Source: Sphaerisporangium melleum
GTDB taxonomy: Bacteria > Actinomycetota > Actinomycetes > Streptosporangiales > Streptosporangiaceae
Length of the DNA: 64,000 nt
NCBI RefSeq assembly: GCF_014646695.1
Contig: NZ_BMNT01000018.1
Location: 72,584 to 136,583 of the forward strand
Direction: 5' to 3'
Below the pieces are notes generated by a model. It was not told where the DNA came from, did not search any database, and saw only the letters and a program-made list of their open reading frames with translations. This document shows, in pieces, positions 36,933 through 45,497 of the stretch. The stretch's first letter is position 1. Each line of letters opens with the position of its first letter. Both the position numbers and the translations under genes were made by a program.

Positions 36933-38276
36933 ATGAGCCCGGCCCCCCGCCACCCGACGTGGCCCGATGGCGAGACCCCTCTGTCCGCGGCGATCACGAC
37001 CGGCCGCTGGATCCGCTCGGCCGGGATCGATGACGCGCGCGGACGGCACTGGCTGGCCAACCCCGACCCCGGCCGGCGCTCGGCCCGGTCGGGCCGGCCC
37101 GGCTCGCTGTACGCGGGCGTCGCCGGCATCGTGCTGTTCTTCCTCGAACTCGCCGCCGCGACCGGGCACGAGGCCTATCTCGACGAGGCCAGGCAGGGCG
37201 CGCGCCACCTGGCCGCCACCTGGCAGGACGAAGCCGACCTGTCCCTCTACCATGGCCTGACCGGCATGGTGTTCGCGCTGGCCGAGACCGGCTGGGCCAC
37301 CGGAGACGAGAGCTTCGTCGCCGCGGCCCGAGCCGCGGCCGACCGGGTGGCCCGCAGCGCCCGCCGCCTGCCCTCCGGCGTCAGCTGGACCGGAGATCCG
37401 GCTCAGCGCGGAGACGGCGGCATCATCCTCGGCCTGCTGCACGCCGCCGGCATCCTGGGCGTCCCCGAGTACGAGGAGATCGCCGTGGAGGCCGGCGCCC
37501 GGGTCGCCGGCCTGGCCGTCCCCGGCCACAAATTCGGCGCCGACGGCTGCCCGGACCTGCCGCTGGACGCCGTCACCCCCGGCTTCCTGTCCGGCACGTC
37601 CGGCACCGCCTTCCTGCTCGCCCGGCTGTACGCCGTCACCAGGGACGAGCGTTTCCTGCGCGCGGCGCTCAGAGGCGCCGACTTCGTGCGGACGATCAGC
37701 GTGGTGAACGGCCGGCACGCCTTCGTCCCGCATCACGTGCCCCAGGGACGCGGCCTGCACTACCTCGGCCTGTGCTCCGGGTCGGCCGGAGTGGCCCGCC
37801 TGTTCTACGAGCTGCACCGGGTGACCGGCGACCCCGGCCACCTGGAATGGGTCGAGCGGCTGGCCACCGGCATCGCCTGCAGCGGCCTGCCACGACGCCG
37901 CACCGAGGGCTTCTGGAACGTGGCCTGCCAGTGCTGCGGGGCGGCCGGCCTGGTGGAGCTGTTCGTCGGGCTGTGGGCGGCGACCGGCACCCGCGCGCAC
38001 CTGGACTTCGCCCAGAGCCTGGCCGACGACCTGATCGGCCGGGCCACCGGCCACGACGGCGCGGGCTACCGCTGGTACCAGGCCTACCGGCGGCTACGCC
38101 CGTGGGAGGTCACCGCCGACACCGGCTACATGATCGGCGCCGCCGGCATCGGCGCGTCGCTGCTGCACCTGCACGCGGCCATGGCGGACGGCGAGGCGCG
38201 CCGGGTCATCCTGCTCCCGGACAACCCCTTCCCGGCCATCCCGGTGCCCGCCTCGGCACTGCGCCGGCAGCCCTGA
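36933..38276 (+). CDS. LanC-like (lanthionine synthetase C family) protein with three-Cys zinc signature
   Basis: The 447-residue protein has the alpha/alpha toroid of the LanC family: repeated GxxG helices such as SLYAGVAGIVLFFLEL, LYHGLTGMVFAL, GFLSGTSGTAFLLARL, LGLCSGSAGVARLFYEL, CQCCGAAGLVELFVGL and YMIGAAGIGASLLHL. LanC enzymes bind zinc by Cys, Cys and His (CHG) and add cysteine thiols to dehydroamino acids. Here the ligands would be Cys281, Cys334 and Cys335 (CCG), the three-Cys pattern known from ProcM-type cyclases. ATG 36933 has GAGGAGG 6 bases upstream. No precursor peptide or dehydratase lies nearby, so it is a stand-alone LanC-like protein of unknown substrate. Confidence 0.88.
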   Translation: MSPAPRHPTWPDGETPLSAAITTGRWIRSAGIDDARGRHWLANPDPGRRSARSGRPGSLYAGVAGIVLFFLELAAATGHEAYLDEARQGARHLAATWQDEADLSLYHGLTGMVFALAETGWATGDESFVAAARAAADRVARSARRLPSGVSWTGDPAQRGDGGIILGLLHAAGILGVPEYEEIAVEAGARVAGLAVPGHKFGADGCPDLPLDAVTPGFLSGTSGTAFLLARLYAVTRDERFLRAALRGADFVRTISVVNGRHAFVPHHVPQGRGLHYLGLCSGSAGVARLFYELHRVTGDPGHLEWVERLATGIACSGLPRRRTEGFWNVACQCCGAAGLVELFVGLWAATGTRAHLDFAQSLADDLIGRATGHDGAGYRWYQAYRRLRPWEVTADTGYMIGAAGIGASLLHLHAAMADGEARRVILLPDNPFPAIPVPASALRRQP

Positions 38277-38368
38277 CCGCCGCGGGCGACTCCCGCGCTC
38301 GCCCGGCTCCTGCCCCCTGCTCGCCGCAGGCGACGGCGGGAAGGGCCGGCCGGGGGAGCGCGGCAGGC

Positions 38369-38524
38369 TCAGTCGGCCGTGTGCGCGGGAGCGGCCTCCG
38401 CGGCCTGCGCCGTGAGCGACCGCACCGCTTCCATGAGGTGGGCGACCTGGACTTCAAGGGTGTGGACCCGCGCCTCGAGCTCTCCGACGCTGGGGGGCTG
38501 GTTGGCGACGATCTGCCTCGGCAT
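38369..38524 (-). CDS. Very small coiled-coil protein (51 aa)
   Basis: This short gene reads MPRQIVANQPPSVGEL, then a heptad-patterned helix of about 28 residues (LEARVHTLEVQVAHLMEAV, hydrophobic residues at a/d positions), and an Ala-rich tail. AAAGGAG lies 10 bases before ATG 38524 and codon use is typical of the organism. It has no Cys and no membrane segment. It probably forms a small oligomer or adaptor; family not recognised. It is convergent with the LanC-like gene and 154 bases downstream of the modC-like stop. Confidence 0.65.
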   Translation of the reverse strand: MPRQIVANQPPSVGELEARVHTLEVQVAHLMEAVRSLTAQAAEAAPAHTAD

Positions 38525-38633
38525 CGGCGGCCGCTCCTTTCACAGGGCTCACAACGCGGGATGTCGAGGACCGCGGCGGTCCGTCGTTCCCGGCTCTTCA
38601 CCTTCGCCGGGCGGCGGAGAGGCAAAGTGCTCC

Positions 38634-38662
38634 TTACCTCTGCCCACACAGAGGCGAGGTAA
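38634..38662. promoter_or_regulatory. Nested inverted repeats downstream of modC-like gene
   Basis: TTACCTC (38634-38640) pairs with GAGGTAA (38656-38662). Nested inside, CCTCTG (38637-38642) pairs with CAGAGG (38649-38654). The two pairings are mutually exclusive in part. The element follows the modC-like stop and precedes the 51-residue gene, so it may be a terminator or an operator for that gene. Confidence 0.4.
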
Positions 38663-38678
38663 AGCCCGTCCCGGTCTA

Positions 38679-39416
38679 TTAGCGTACGTGGCCTGGCCCC
38701 TGGATCACGGAGGCGGTGCCCCGGCACGCGGCGAGGCTCGCCGCGTAGCGGGTGCGGGGGTACCGGGACACCTCCTCGGGGGTGCCCTCCTGCGTGATCG
38801 CGCCGCCCTCCAGGACGGCGACCCGGGCGGCCAGCGCGGCGGCCTCACCAGGGTCATCGGTCACCAGCACGCACGCGCCGGCGAAGCAGGACAGGTGCCG
38901 GCGCAGCAGGGCCCGCAGTTCGCGGCGCGTGTCGTCCGGCAGGCCGCCCAGCGGGTCGTCCAGCAGCAGGACCCGGGGGCCGGCGGCCAGGGTGCGCACC
39001 AGGGACGCCCGGCGCGCCTGCCCGGGGGTGAGCTCGCCGGGCGCGGCGTCCGCCAGCGCGCCGAGGCCGGCGTCGGCCAGCCAGGCCGCCGCCACCCGCC
39101 GTGCCTCGGCGCGTCCGGCGCCGTGGCGGCGCGGCCCGAAGGCGACGTTGTCCAGCACGCTGAGGTGGCCGAACAGCAGCGGGTCGCGCAGCACCATGCC
39201 GACCGCGCGGCGGGCGGGCGGACGCGCGTGCAGCGGGACGTCGTCGAGCAGCACGTGGCCGCCCGTGGGCACGGCCAGGCCCGCGATGATCCGCAGAGCG
39301 GTGGTCTTGCCCGCGCCGGGCGGCCCGAGCAGGGCGAGCACCTCCCCGGCGGCGACCCGCAGCCGGGCGTCCAGCAGGAACGGCGGCCGCTCGGCGACCA
39401 GGTGCGCGTCGATCAT
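38679..39416 (-). CDS. modC: ModC-like ABC transporter ATPase with degenerate catalytic motifs
   Basis: The 245-residue ATPase is most like the molybdate/sulfate (ModC/CysA) branch and is encoded with a matching permease. Walker A is intact (GPPGAGKTT). The Q-loop reads MVLRDPLLF instead of MVFQD, the signature reads LTPGQARR instead of LSGGQ, Walker B ends DDP instead of DEP, and the H-loop reads LVTDD instead of LVTHD. It also lacks the C-terminal TOBE regulatory domain of ModC (usual length about 350). ATG 39416 overlaps the permease stop. ATP hydrolysis may be weak or absent. Confidence 0.82.
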   Translation of the reverse strand: MIDAHLVAERPPFLLDARLRVAAGEVLALLGPPGAGKTTALRIIAGLAVPTGGHVLLDDVPLHARPPARRAVGMVLRDPLLFGHLSVLDNVAFGPRRHGAGRAEARRVAAAWLADAGLGALADAAPGELTPGQARRASLVRTLAAGPRVLLLDDPLGGLPDDTRRELRALLRRHLSCFAGACVLVTDDPGEAAALAARVAVLEGGAITQEGTPEEVSRYPRTRYAASLAACRGTASVIQGPGHVR

Positions 39417-40213
39417 GCCGGGTCCGCCCACCGGTCCCGCAGGCAGGCCAGCACCGTCGCCGCGACCGCGAGCAGCGCCAGGCTGAGCACGACGGCCGCC
39501 TCGGGGTCCCCGCGCACGCCGAGGTAGACGGCGGCCGGCGCCGCCGGGGTCGTCCCGGCCGCCGCGCCGGCGAAGACCAGCGTCGCGCCGAACTCGCCCA
39601 GCGCGCGGGCCCAGCACAGCAGCGCGGCCACCCCGATCGCGGGCGCCAGCGGGGGCAGGGTCACCGTGCGGAACACCGTCCAGCGCGACCCGCCGAGCAG
39701 AACGCCGGCCTCCTCCACGCGCGCGTCCTGGCGCAGCAGCGCCCCTTCCACCGAGCACACCAGGAAGGGCAGCGCGACGAACGCCTGCGCGCACACCACC
39801 GCCAGGGCGTAGGAGCCTTTGGGCCCCAGGGCGAGCAGCAGGGCCACCCCGCCCGCCACCGGCGGCAGCAGCAGCGCCAGCCTGACCAGGCCGCGGAACG
39901 CCCGGCGGCCGCGGAAGCCGACCCGGGCCAGCATCCAGGCCAGCGGCACTCCGGTGAGCACGCAGCCCAGCGTGGCCACCGCCGAGGTGACCAGTGACAG
40001 CCACAGCGCGCCGAGCAGGGCCGGTTCGGCGAGGCGGTCCGGCAGCCGGGTCCACGGCGCCCGCGCCAGCAGCGCCGCGACCGGCAGCGCCAGCAGCAGC
40101 AGCGCCGCGGCGGCGGGCAGCGCCAGCACCAGCGGCGCGCCGCGCGCGCCGTCGTGGACGGGCCCGCGCGGGCGCCGGCGGGTGGTCGTCAGAAGCCTCA
40201 TGTCCCGCTTCAT
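39413..40213 (-). CDS. modB: ModB-like ABC transporter permease
   Basis: This 266-residue membrane protein of the molybdate/thiosulfate permease type has a first helix at about 27-50 (PLVLALPAAAALLLLALPVA), SLVTSAVATLGCVLTGVPLAWMLAR, then AGVLLGGSRWTVFRTVTLPPLAPAI as the EAA loop and ARALGEFGATLVFAGA, a ModB hallmark. It is coupled by a 4-base overlap to the ATPase gene. No binding protein (ModA) gene is adjacent. ATG 40213 and ATG 40201 are both possible starts. Confidence 0.82.
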   Translation of the reverse strand: MKRDMRLLTTTRRRPRGPVHDGARGAPLVLALPAAAALLLLALPVAALLARAPWTRLPDRLAEPALLGALWLSLVTSAVATLGCVLTGVPLAWMLARVGFRGRRAFRGLVRLALLLPPVAGGVALLLALGPKGSYALAVVCAQAFVALPFLVCSVEGALLRQDARVEEAGVLLGGSRWTVFRTVTLPPLAPAIGVAALLCWARALGEFGATLVFAGAAAGTTPAAPAAVYLGVRGDPEAAVVLSLALLAVAATVLACLRDRWADPA

Positions 40214-40321
40214 CCCCGGCCGCCCGGCGCGCCACGCGAGCGGCCGGGTCCATGATCGGCATATCAGGTTTACTTCGCCGCTGAATGTGTAGAAGGAGGG
40301 CGATTCGGAAAGGAGCGGCCG

Positions 40322-41146
40322 ATGAACTCCGTGGCCTCAGCAGGTCACCAGGCGCGCGGTGCCGCGCGGCGGGCGACCAACACCCGTACCTTCGACCGGC
40401 TCGCCCGCTTCGGCATGGCCTGCCGGGGCGTGCTGTACGCACTGATCGGCATTCTCGCCCTGCAGATCGCCCTCGGCGGCGGAGGCGAGGAGGCCGACAA
40501 GACCGGAGCCGTGCACACCGTCGCCCAGCAGCCCTTCGGCACCGCCCTGCTGTGGCTCATGGCGATCGGCTTCGCCGCGCTGACCCTGTGGCAGGCGTCC
40601 GACGCCATCATGAACGGATCGTCGGACACCGCGCACCGCGCGGAGGGCGCCGGCCGGGCCGTGGTCTACGCCCTGGTCGTGGGCACCATCATGAGCTTCC
40701 TGCTGCGCGGCACCACCGGTTCCTCCAGCGACGAGCAGTCCAAGGACCTCACCGCCACCGTCATGGACTGGCCGGGCGGTCAGCTCATCGTCGGCGCGAT
40801 CGGCCTCGGCGTCGCCGCGCTCGGCGTCTACTGGATCTACGAGGGCGTGAAGAAGAAGTTCCTGAAGCACCTCAACACCGCCGAGATGTCCCCGCGGACG
40901 CGCGGCGTGGTGGAGAAGCTCGGCATGGTCGGCTACGCCGCGCGCGGCGTGATCGCGGTGGCCGCCGGCGTCTTCTTCGTGCACGCCGCGATCACCTACG
41001 ACCCCGACAAGGCCAAGGGCGTCGACTCCACCCTGCGCGCCTTCGCCGACACCCCGCTCGGCCCGTGGCTGCTGGTCGTGGTCGCCCTCGGCCTGGTGGT
41101 CTTCGCCGCCTACTGCTTCTGCGAGGCCCGCTGGCGCCGCACCTGA
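40322..41146 (+). CDS. DUF1206 family membrane protein
   Basis: This 274-residue protein has three repeated pairs of membrane helices, each pair beginning near an R-x-G motif: ARFGMACRGVLYALIGILALQIAL, AEGAGRAVVYALVVGTIMSFLL and LGMVGYAARGVIAVAAGVFFVHAA. This triplicated layout is that of DUF1206. Function is unknown. ATG 40322 has AAGGAG 7 bases upstream. It is divergent from modB and ends in a strong bidirectional terminator. Confidence 0.93.
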   Translation: MNSVASAGHQARGAARRATNTRTFDRLARFGMACRGVLYALIGILALQIALGGGGEEADKTGAVHTVAQQPFGTALLWLMAIGFAALTLWQASDAIMNGSSDTAHRAEGAGRAVVYALVVGTIMSFLLRGTTGSSSDEQSKDLTATVMDWPGGQLIVGAIGLGVAALGVYWIYEGVKKKFLKHLNTAEMSPRTRGVVEKLGMVGYAARGVIAVAAGVFFVHAAITYDPDKAKGVDSTLRAFADTPLGPWLLVVVALGLVVFAAYCFCEARWRRT

Positions 41147-41170
41147 CCGCGCGCTTTCCGTCCTCGTCGC

Positions 41171-41217
41171 CGAAGCGGCCGGACCCCGGGGCACCAGCCC
41201 GGAGTCCGGCCGCTTCG
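41171..41217. terminator. Bidirectional terminator between DUF1206 and icmF
   Basis: A 14-bp perfect stem (41171-41184 with 41204-41217, CGAAGCGGCCGGAC) with a further CCGGG/CCCGG pairing inside lies between the convergent stops at 41146 and 41236. Confidence 0.85.
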
Positions 41218-41235
41218 CCGTGCCGTCCGGGCGGC

Positions 41236-44200
41236 TCAGAGGTTGCGGCGATACTGCCCGCCGGCCTCGAACAGCGCCTCGGTGATCTGACCCAGCGAGC
41301 ACACCCGGGCGGCGTCCATCAGCGCGGCGAACGCGTTGCCGTCCGACATCGCCGCCTCGCGCAGCCGGCGCAGCGCCTCGGGCGCCTCGGCCGCGTGCCG
41401 CCGCTGGAAGTCCCGCAGCCGCTCCAGCTGGCCGTGCTTCTCCTCCTCGGTGCCGCGGGCGAGCTCCAGTGAGCCGTGCTCGACCACCCCGTCCGGGTTG
41501 CGGAAGGTGTTCACCCCGATGATCGGCAGCGAGCCGTCGTGCTTGCGCGTCTCGTACAGCAGCGACTCGTCCTGGATTCGGCCGCGCTGGTAGCCGGTCT
41601 CCATCGCGCCGAGCACCCCGCCGCGGTCCGACAGCCGCTCGAACTCGCCGAGCACGGCCTCCTCCACCAGGTCGGTCAGCTCGTCGATGATGAAGCTGCC
41701 CTGCAGCGGGTTCTCGTTCATCGCCAGGCCCCACTCGCGGTTGATGATCATCTGGATGGCCATGGCCCGGCGCACCGACTCGGCGCTCGGGGTGGTCACC
41801 GCCTCGTCGAAGGCGTTGGTGTGCAGGCTGTTGCAGTTGTCGTAGATCGCGATCAGCGCCTGCAGGGTGGTGCGGATGTCGTTGAAGTTCATCTCCTGGG
41901 CGTGCAGCGACCGCCCCGAGGTCTGGATGTGGTACTTGAGCTTCTGCGCGCGCTCGCCCGCGCCGTACCGGTCGCGCATCGCCACCGCCCACACCCGGCG
42001 CGCCACCCGGCCGAGCACGCTGTACTCGGGGTCCATGCCGTTGGAGAAGAAGAACGACAGGCTCGGCGCGAAGTCGTCGATCGCCATGCCCCGCGCCAGG
42101 TACGCCTCGACGTAGGTGAACCCGTTGGCCAGGGTGAAGGCGAGCTGGGTGATCGGGTTCGCCCCGGCCTCGGCGATGTGGTAGCCGGAGATGGACACCG
42201 AGTAGAAGTTGCGCACCCGGTTGGCGATGAACCACTCCTGCACGTCCGCCATCATCCGCAGGCTGAAGTCGGTGGAGAAGATGCAGGTGTTCTGCCCCTG
42301 GTCCTCCTTGAGGATGTCGGCCTGCACCGTGCCGCGCACCGTCGACAGCGTGTCGGCGCGCACCCGCCCGGCCTCCTCGGCGGTGGGCTCGCGGCCGCTT
42401 TCGGCGCGGAAGCGGTCCAGTGCCTGGTCCATCGCGGTGTGCAGGAAGAACGCCAGGATGGTGGGGGCCGGCCCGTTGATGGTCATCGACACCGAGGTGG
42501 TGGGCGAGGTCAGGTCGAACCCGTCGTACAGCGCCTTCATGTCCTCCAGCGTCGCGACCGACACCCCCGAGGTGCCCACCTTGCCGTACACGTCCGGCCG
42601 CTCGGCCGGGTCGTTGCCGTACAGCGTCACCGAGTCGAAGGCGGTGGACAGCCGCACGGCGGGCTGACCCTCCGACAGCAGCTTGAAGCGCCGGTTGGTG
42701 CGGAACGGGTCGCCCTCGCCGGCGAACATGCGGGTCGGGTCCTCGTCGGCCCGCTTGAACGGGAACACCCCGGCGGTGAACGGGAAGCGGCCCGGCAGGT
42801 TCTCCGAGCGCAGGAACCGCAGCAGCTCGCCGTGGTCGGCGTACCGGGGCAGGGCGACCCGCGGGAGGCGGCTGCCCGACAGGGTGGTGCGCCACAGCGG
42901 TGTGCGCTGCTCCTTGCCGCGCACCGTGACCACCAGCTCGTCGGCGGAGTACGCCGCGACGGTCGCGGGCCAGTCGTCCAGCAGGGCCCGGCTCTCCGGC
43001 GACAGCCCGGCCTCGGCGCGCTCGCGCAGCGCGTCCAGCGCGGCGAGCGCGGCCTCGTCGCCGCCGTCGGTGGCCAGCAGCTCGCGCACCTCCCGGGCCT
43101 GCTGACGGCGGCGCGCCGCCGCCGCCTCCCGCTCGGTGCGCCGGTGGTGGTCGCGCACGGTCTCGGCGATCTCGGCCAGATAGCGCACCCGGGCCGGCGG
43201 GACGACCGCGTCGGCCAGGGTGGAGGCGGTCACCGGTGTGCGGGGCAGCAGCCCCGGGCCGTCGGCCAGGCCCTTGGCGCCCAGCAGGTCGCGCAGCCGG
43301 TGGTAGAGCGCGGTGACGCCGTCGTCGTTGAACCGGGAGGCGATCGTGCCGTACACCGGCATCTGCTCGGGAGAGGTCCCGAACGCCTCCCGGTTGCGCA
43401 CGAGCTGGCGCCGCACGTCGCGCAGCGCGTCCTGCGCGCCCCGCCGGTCGAACTTGTTGATCGCCACCACGTCGGCGAAGTCGAGCATGTCGATCTTCTC
43501 GAGCTGGGAGCCCGCGCCGAACTCCGGGGTCATCACGTACAGCGACACGTCGCTGTAGGGCACGATCGCCGCGTCGCCCTGGCCGATGCCCGGGGTCTCG
43601 ACGATCACCAGGTCGAAGCCGGACGCCCGGCACACCGCGATCACGTCGGACAGGTGATCCGGCAGCTCGTGCGAGCCGCGGGTGGCCATCGAGCGGAAGT
43701 ACACCCGGTCGCCGCCCAGGCTGTTCATCCGGATGCGGTCACCCAGCAGGGCGCCGCCGCCGCGGCGGCGGGTCGGATCCACGGCGATGACCGCCACGCG
43801 CAGCTTGTCCTCGTAGTCGGCGCGCACGCGGCGGACCAGCTCGTCGGTGAGCGAGGACTTGCCTGAGCCGCCGGTGCCGGTGATGCCGAGCACCGGCACC
43901 CGGCGCTGCGCGGCGGCCTCGCGCACGGCCCTCAGGTACGGCTCGCCCGCCCGGCCCGCCTCGACGAAGGTGATCGCGCGGGCCAGGGCCCGCTGCTCGC
44001 CGCCCACCACCGCGGGCGGCTCGGCGCCGGCGGTCGGGTCCACGTCGCACGCCTCGATGATCGTGTTGATCATCCCGGCCAGGCCGAGCCGCTGGCCGTC
44101 CTCCGGGGAGAAGATCTTGGCCACGCCGTGCCCCTCCAGCAGGGCGATCTCCTCGGGAACGATCACCCCGCCGCCGCCCCCGTACACCTTGACGTGCCCG

Positions 44201-44460
44201 GCGCCCCGCTCGCGCAGCAGGTCCACCAGGTAGGTGAAGAACTCCACGTGGCCGCCCTGGTAGGAGCTGACCGCCACGCCCTGCGCGTCCTCCTGGATCG
44301 CCGCGGTGACGATCTCCTCCACCGACCGGTCGTGCCCCAGGTGGACCACCTCGGCCCCCTGCGACTGCAGGATGCGCCGCATGATGTTGATGGCGGCGTC
44401 GTGCCCGTCGAACAGCGCGGCGGCGGTCACCACGCGAACGGGGTTGGCAGGTACGTGCAC
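41236..44460 (-). CDS. icmF: Fused isobutyryl-CoA mutase IcmF
   Basis: IcmF is an adenosylcobalamin enzyme interconverting isobutyryl-CoA and n-butyryl-CoA (and related acyl-CoAs), with its own G-protein chaperone built in. The 1074 residues show, in order: the B12-binding domain (FDGHDAAINIMRRIL, VAVSSYQGGH, KVYGGGGGVIVPEEI); a MeaB-like GTPase with Walker A GTGGSGKSS at about 179 and IVETPGIGQGDA; and the mutase barrel (ENLPGRFPFTAGVFPF, FDSVTLYGNDPAERPDVYGK, TTSVSMTINGPAP, YSVSISGYHIAEAGANPITQ, LHTNAFDEAVTTPS). GTG 44460 has GAGGAG upstream. It acts in branched-chain amino acid and fatty acid metabolism. Confidence 0.97.
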   Translation of the reverse strand: MHVPANPVRVVTAAALFDGHDAAINIMRRILQSQGAEVVHLGHDRSVEEIVTAAIQEDAQGVAVSSYQGGHVEFFTYLVDLLRERGAGHVKVYGGGGGVIVPEEIALLEGHGVAKIFSPEDGQRLGLAGMINTIIEACDVDPTAGAEPPAVVGGEQRALARAITFVEAGRAGEPYLRAVREAAAQRRVPVLGITGTGGSGKSSLTDELVRRVRADYEDKLRVAVIAVDPTRRRGGGALLGDRIRMNSLGGDRVYFRSMATRGSHELPDHLSDVIAVCRASGFDLVIVETPGIGQGDAAIVPYSDVSLYVMTPEFGAGSQLEKIDMLDFADVVAINKFDRRGAQDALRDVRRQLVRNREAFGTSPEQMPVYGTIASRFNDDGVTALYHRLRDLLGAKGLADGPGLLPRTPVTASTLADAVVPPARVRYLAEIAETVRDHHRRTEREAAAARRRQQAREVRELLATDGGDEAALAALDALRERAEAGLSPESRALLDDWPATVAAYSADELVVTVRGKEQRTPLWRTTLSGSRLPRVALPRYADHGELLRFLRSENLPGRFPFTAGVFPFKRADEDPTRMFAGEGDPFRTNRRFKLLSEGQPAVRLSTAFDSVTLYGNDPAERPDVYGKVGTSGVSVATLEDMKALYDGFDLTSPTTSVSMTINGPAPTILAFFLHTAMDQALDRFRAESGREPTAEEAGRVRADTLSTVRGTVQADILKEDQGQNTCIFSTDFSLRMMADVQEWFIANRVRNFYSVSISGYHIAEAGANPITQLAFTLANGFTYVEAYLARGMAIDDFAPSLSFFFSNGMDPEYSVLGRVARRVWAVAMRDRYGAGERAQKLKYHIQTSGRSLHAQEMNFNDIRTTLQALIAIYDNCNSLHTNAFDEAVTTPSAESVRRAMAIQMIINREWGLAMNENPLQGSFIIDELTDLVEEAVLGEFERLSDRGGVLGAMETGYQRGRIQDESLLYETRKHDGSLPIIGVNTFRNPDGVVEHGSLELARGTEEEKHGQLERLRDFQRRHAAEAPEALRRLREAAMSDGNAFAALMDAARVCSLGQITEALFEAGGQYRRNL

Positions 44461-44480
44461 CGTCGTCTCCTCGGCAAGTT

Positions 44481-44515
44481 ACTAGGACGTCCGAATAAAT
44501 ACTAGGACGCCCTAG
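44481..44515. promoter_or_regulatory. Twenty-base-phased operator repeats upstream of icmF
   Basis: ACTAGGACGTCC (44481-44492) recurs as ACTAGGACGCCC (44501-44512) exactly 20 bases later. The second copy also forms the dyad CTAGG-ACGC-CCTAG (44502-44515). The AT-rich spacer ATAAATA lies between. The element is 21-55 bases before the icmF start and so can overlap its promoter. The divergent MarR regulator is one candidate to bind it. Confidence 0.6.
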
Positions 44516-44807
44516 CATCTCACCGGAACCCAAGCCCGCGATGTCCCCGAAATGAGGGGCGCCCGAAGTGCGGCGAGCACACGGCTCCCTCAGGGAAGCC
44601 GGGGAGCGGCGCGGCGGACCACTACCTCGGCCGTATGCCGGGTGCGGCCGCCCCGAAGGCGGCGAAGACGCGGACCGTCCCGTTCACCGTTCATCGAATC
44701 GATCGCCGTGGTGCCCCGCGATCGGCGCGCCGCTCGCCGGCGGGCGGCGCGGCGGGGGCGGGCGTGCGAACGGCCGTCGGGGAGTGGAGGTGGATAGGAT
44801 CGTCGGT

Positions 44808-45344
44808 GTGACGGGCGACGGGGGGCTGGACGAGCGGGAACAGCGTCTGTGGCGGGCCTTCGGCGACATGCGTCAGCGGCTCGACGCCGCCATCGAGCGC
44901 CGGCTCAACAGCGCCGATCTGTCCGGGGCCGATTTCCAGTTGCTGCTGCCGCTGATGGAGGCGCCCGGCCGGGGGTTGCGGGCCCGCGAGCTGCGGCTGA
45001 AGGTCGACTGGGACCGCAGCAGGCTCTCGCACCAGATCCGGCGCATGGAGCAGCGGGGCCTGCTCGCCCGGGAGGACTGCCCGGGTGACGCCCGGGGCAC
45101 GGTGATCCGGCTGACCGCCGACGGTCTGGCCGCCGTCCGGGCCGCGGCGCCCGGCTACGTCGACACGGTGCGCCGGCTGTTCGTCGACCTGCTCACGCCA
45201 GACGAGGTCGAGATGATGCTCGCGGTGTCCCACCGGGTGCTGGCCCGGCTGGCCGAGGAGGAGCTCGGGCCGGGCCGGTCGGTGTACGTCGGCACCGTCG
45301 ACCATTCCCCGCCGCCGGCCGCGGAGGCGTCCCCGTCCGCCTGA
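44808..45344 (+). CDS. MarR family transcriptional regulator
   Basis: This 178-residue winged helix regulator has a long N-terminal dimer helix (EQRLWRAFGDMRQRLDAAIERRL), then the DNA-binding part RARELRLKVDWDRSRLSHQIRRMEQRGLLARE with a wing ending in VIRLTADGLAAV, and C-terminal dimer helices. Several in-frame GTG codons lie upstream; GTG 44808 was chosen because AGGA precedes it at 8 bases and the family sequence begins just after. It diverges from icmF, with 347 bases between them. Confidence 0.85.
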   Translation: MTGDGGLDEREQRLWRAFGDMRQRLDAAIERRLNSADLSGADFQLLLPLMEAPGRGLRARELRLKVDWDRSRLSHQIRRMEQRGLLAREDCPGDARGTVIRLTADGLAAVRAAAPGYVDTVRRLFVDLLTPDEVEMMLAVSHRVLARLAEEELGPGRSVYVGTVDHSPPPAAEASPSA

Positions 45345-45497
45345 CCGCCTCGGCGCCGGGTCATGCGATGGTGTGAGAAGTGTCACCGGGATGCCCCGGG
45401 AGAGCCCTGGTGTGGGCTATTAAATGCGACATATGGTGATGAAACGGACAAAGAAGTCCAGTATTCGGCCGTTCTCCGCTCCACGGAAAGTCGCGTC

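Noticed and set aside
41476-43866. Long open frame opposite icmF (796 codons)
   Set aside because: Low-complexity composition, no ribosome site, and the opposite strand encodes full IcmF.
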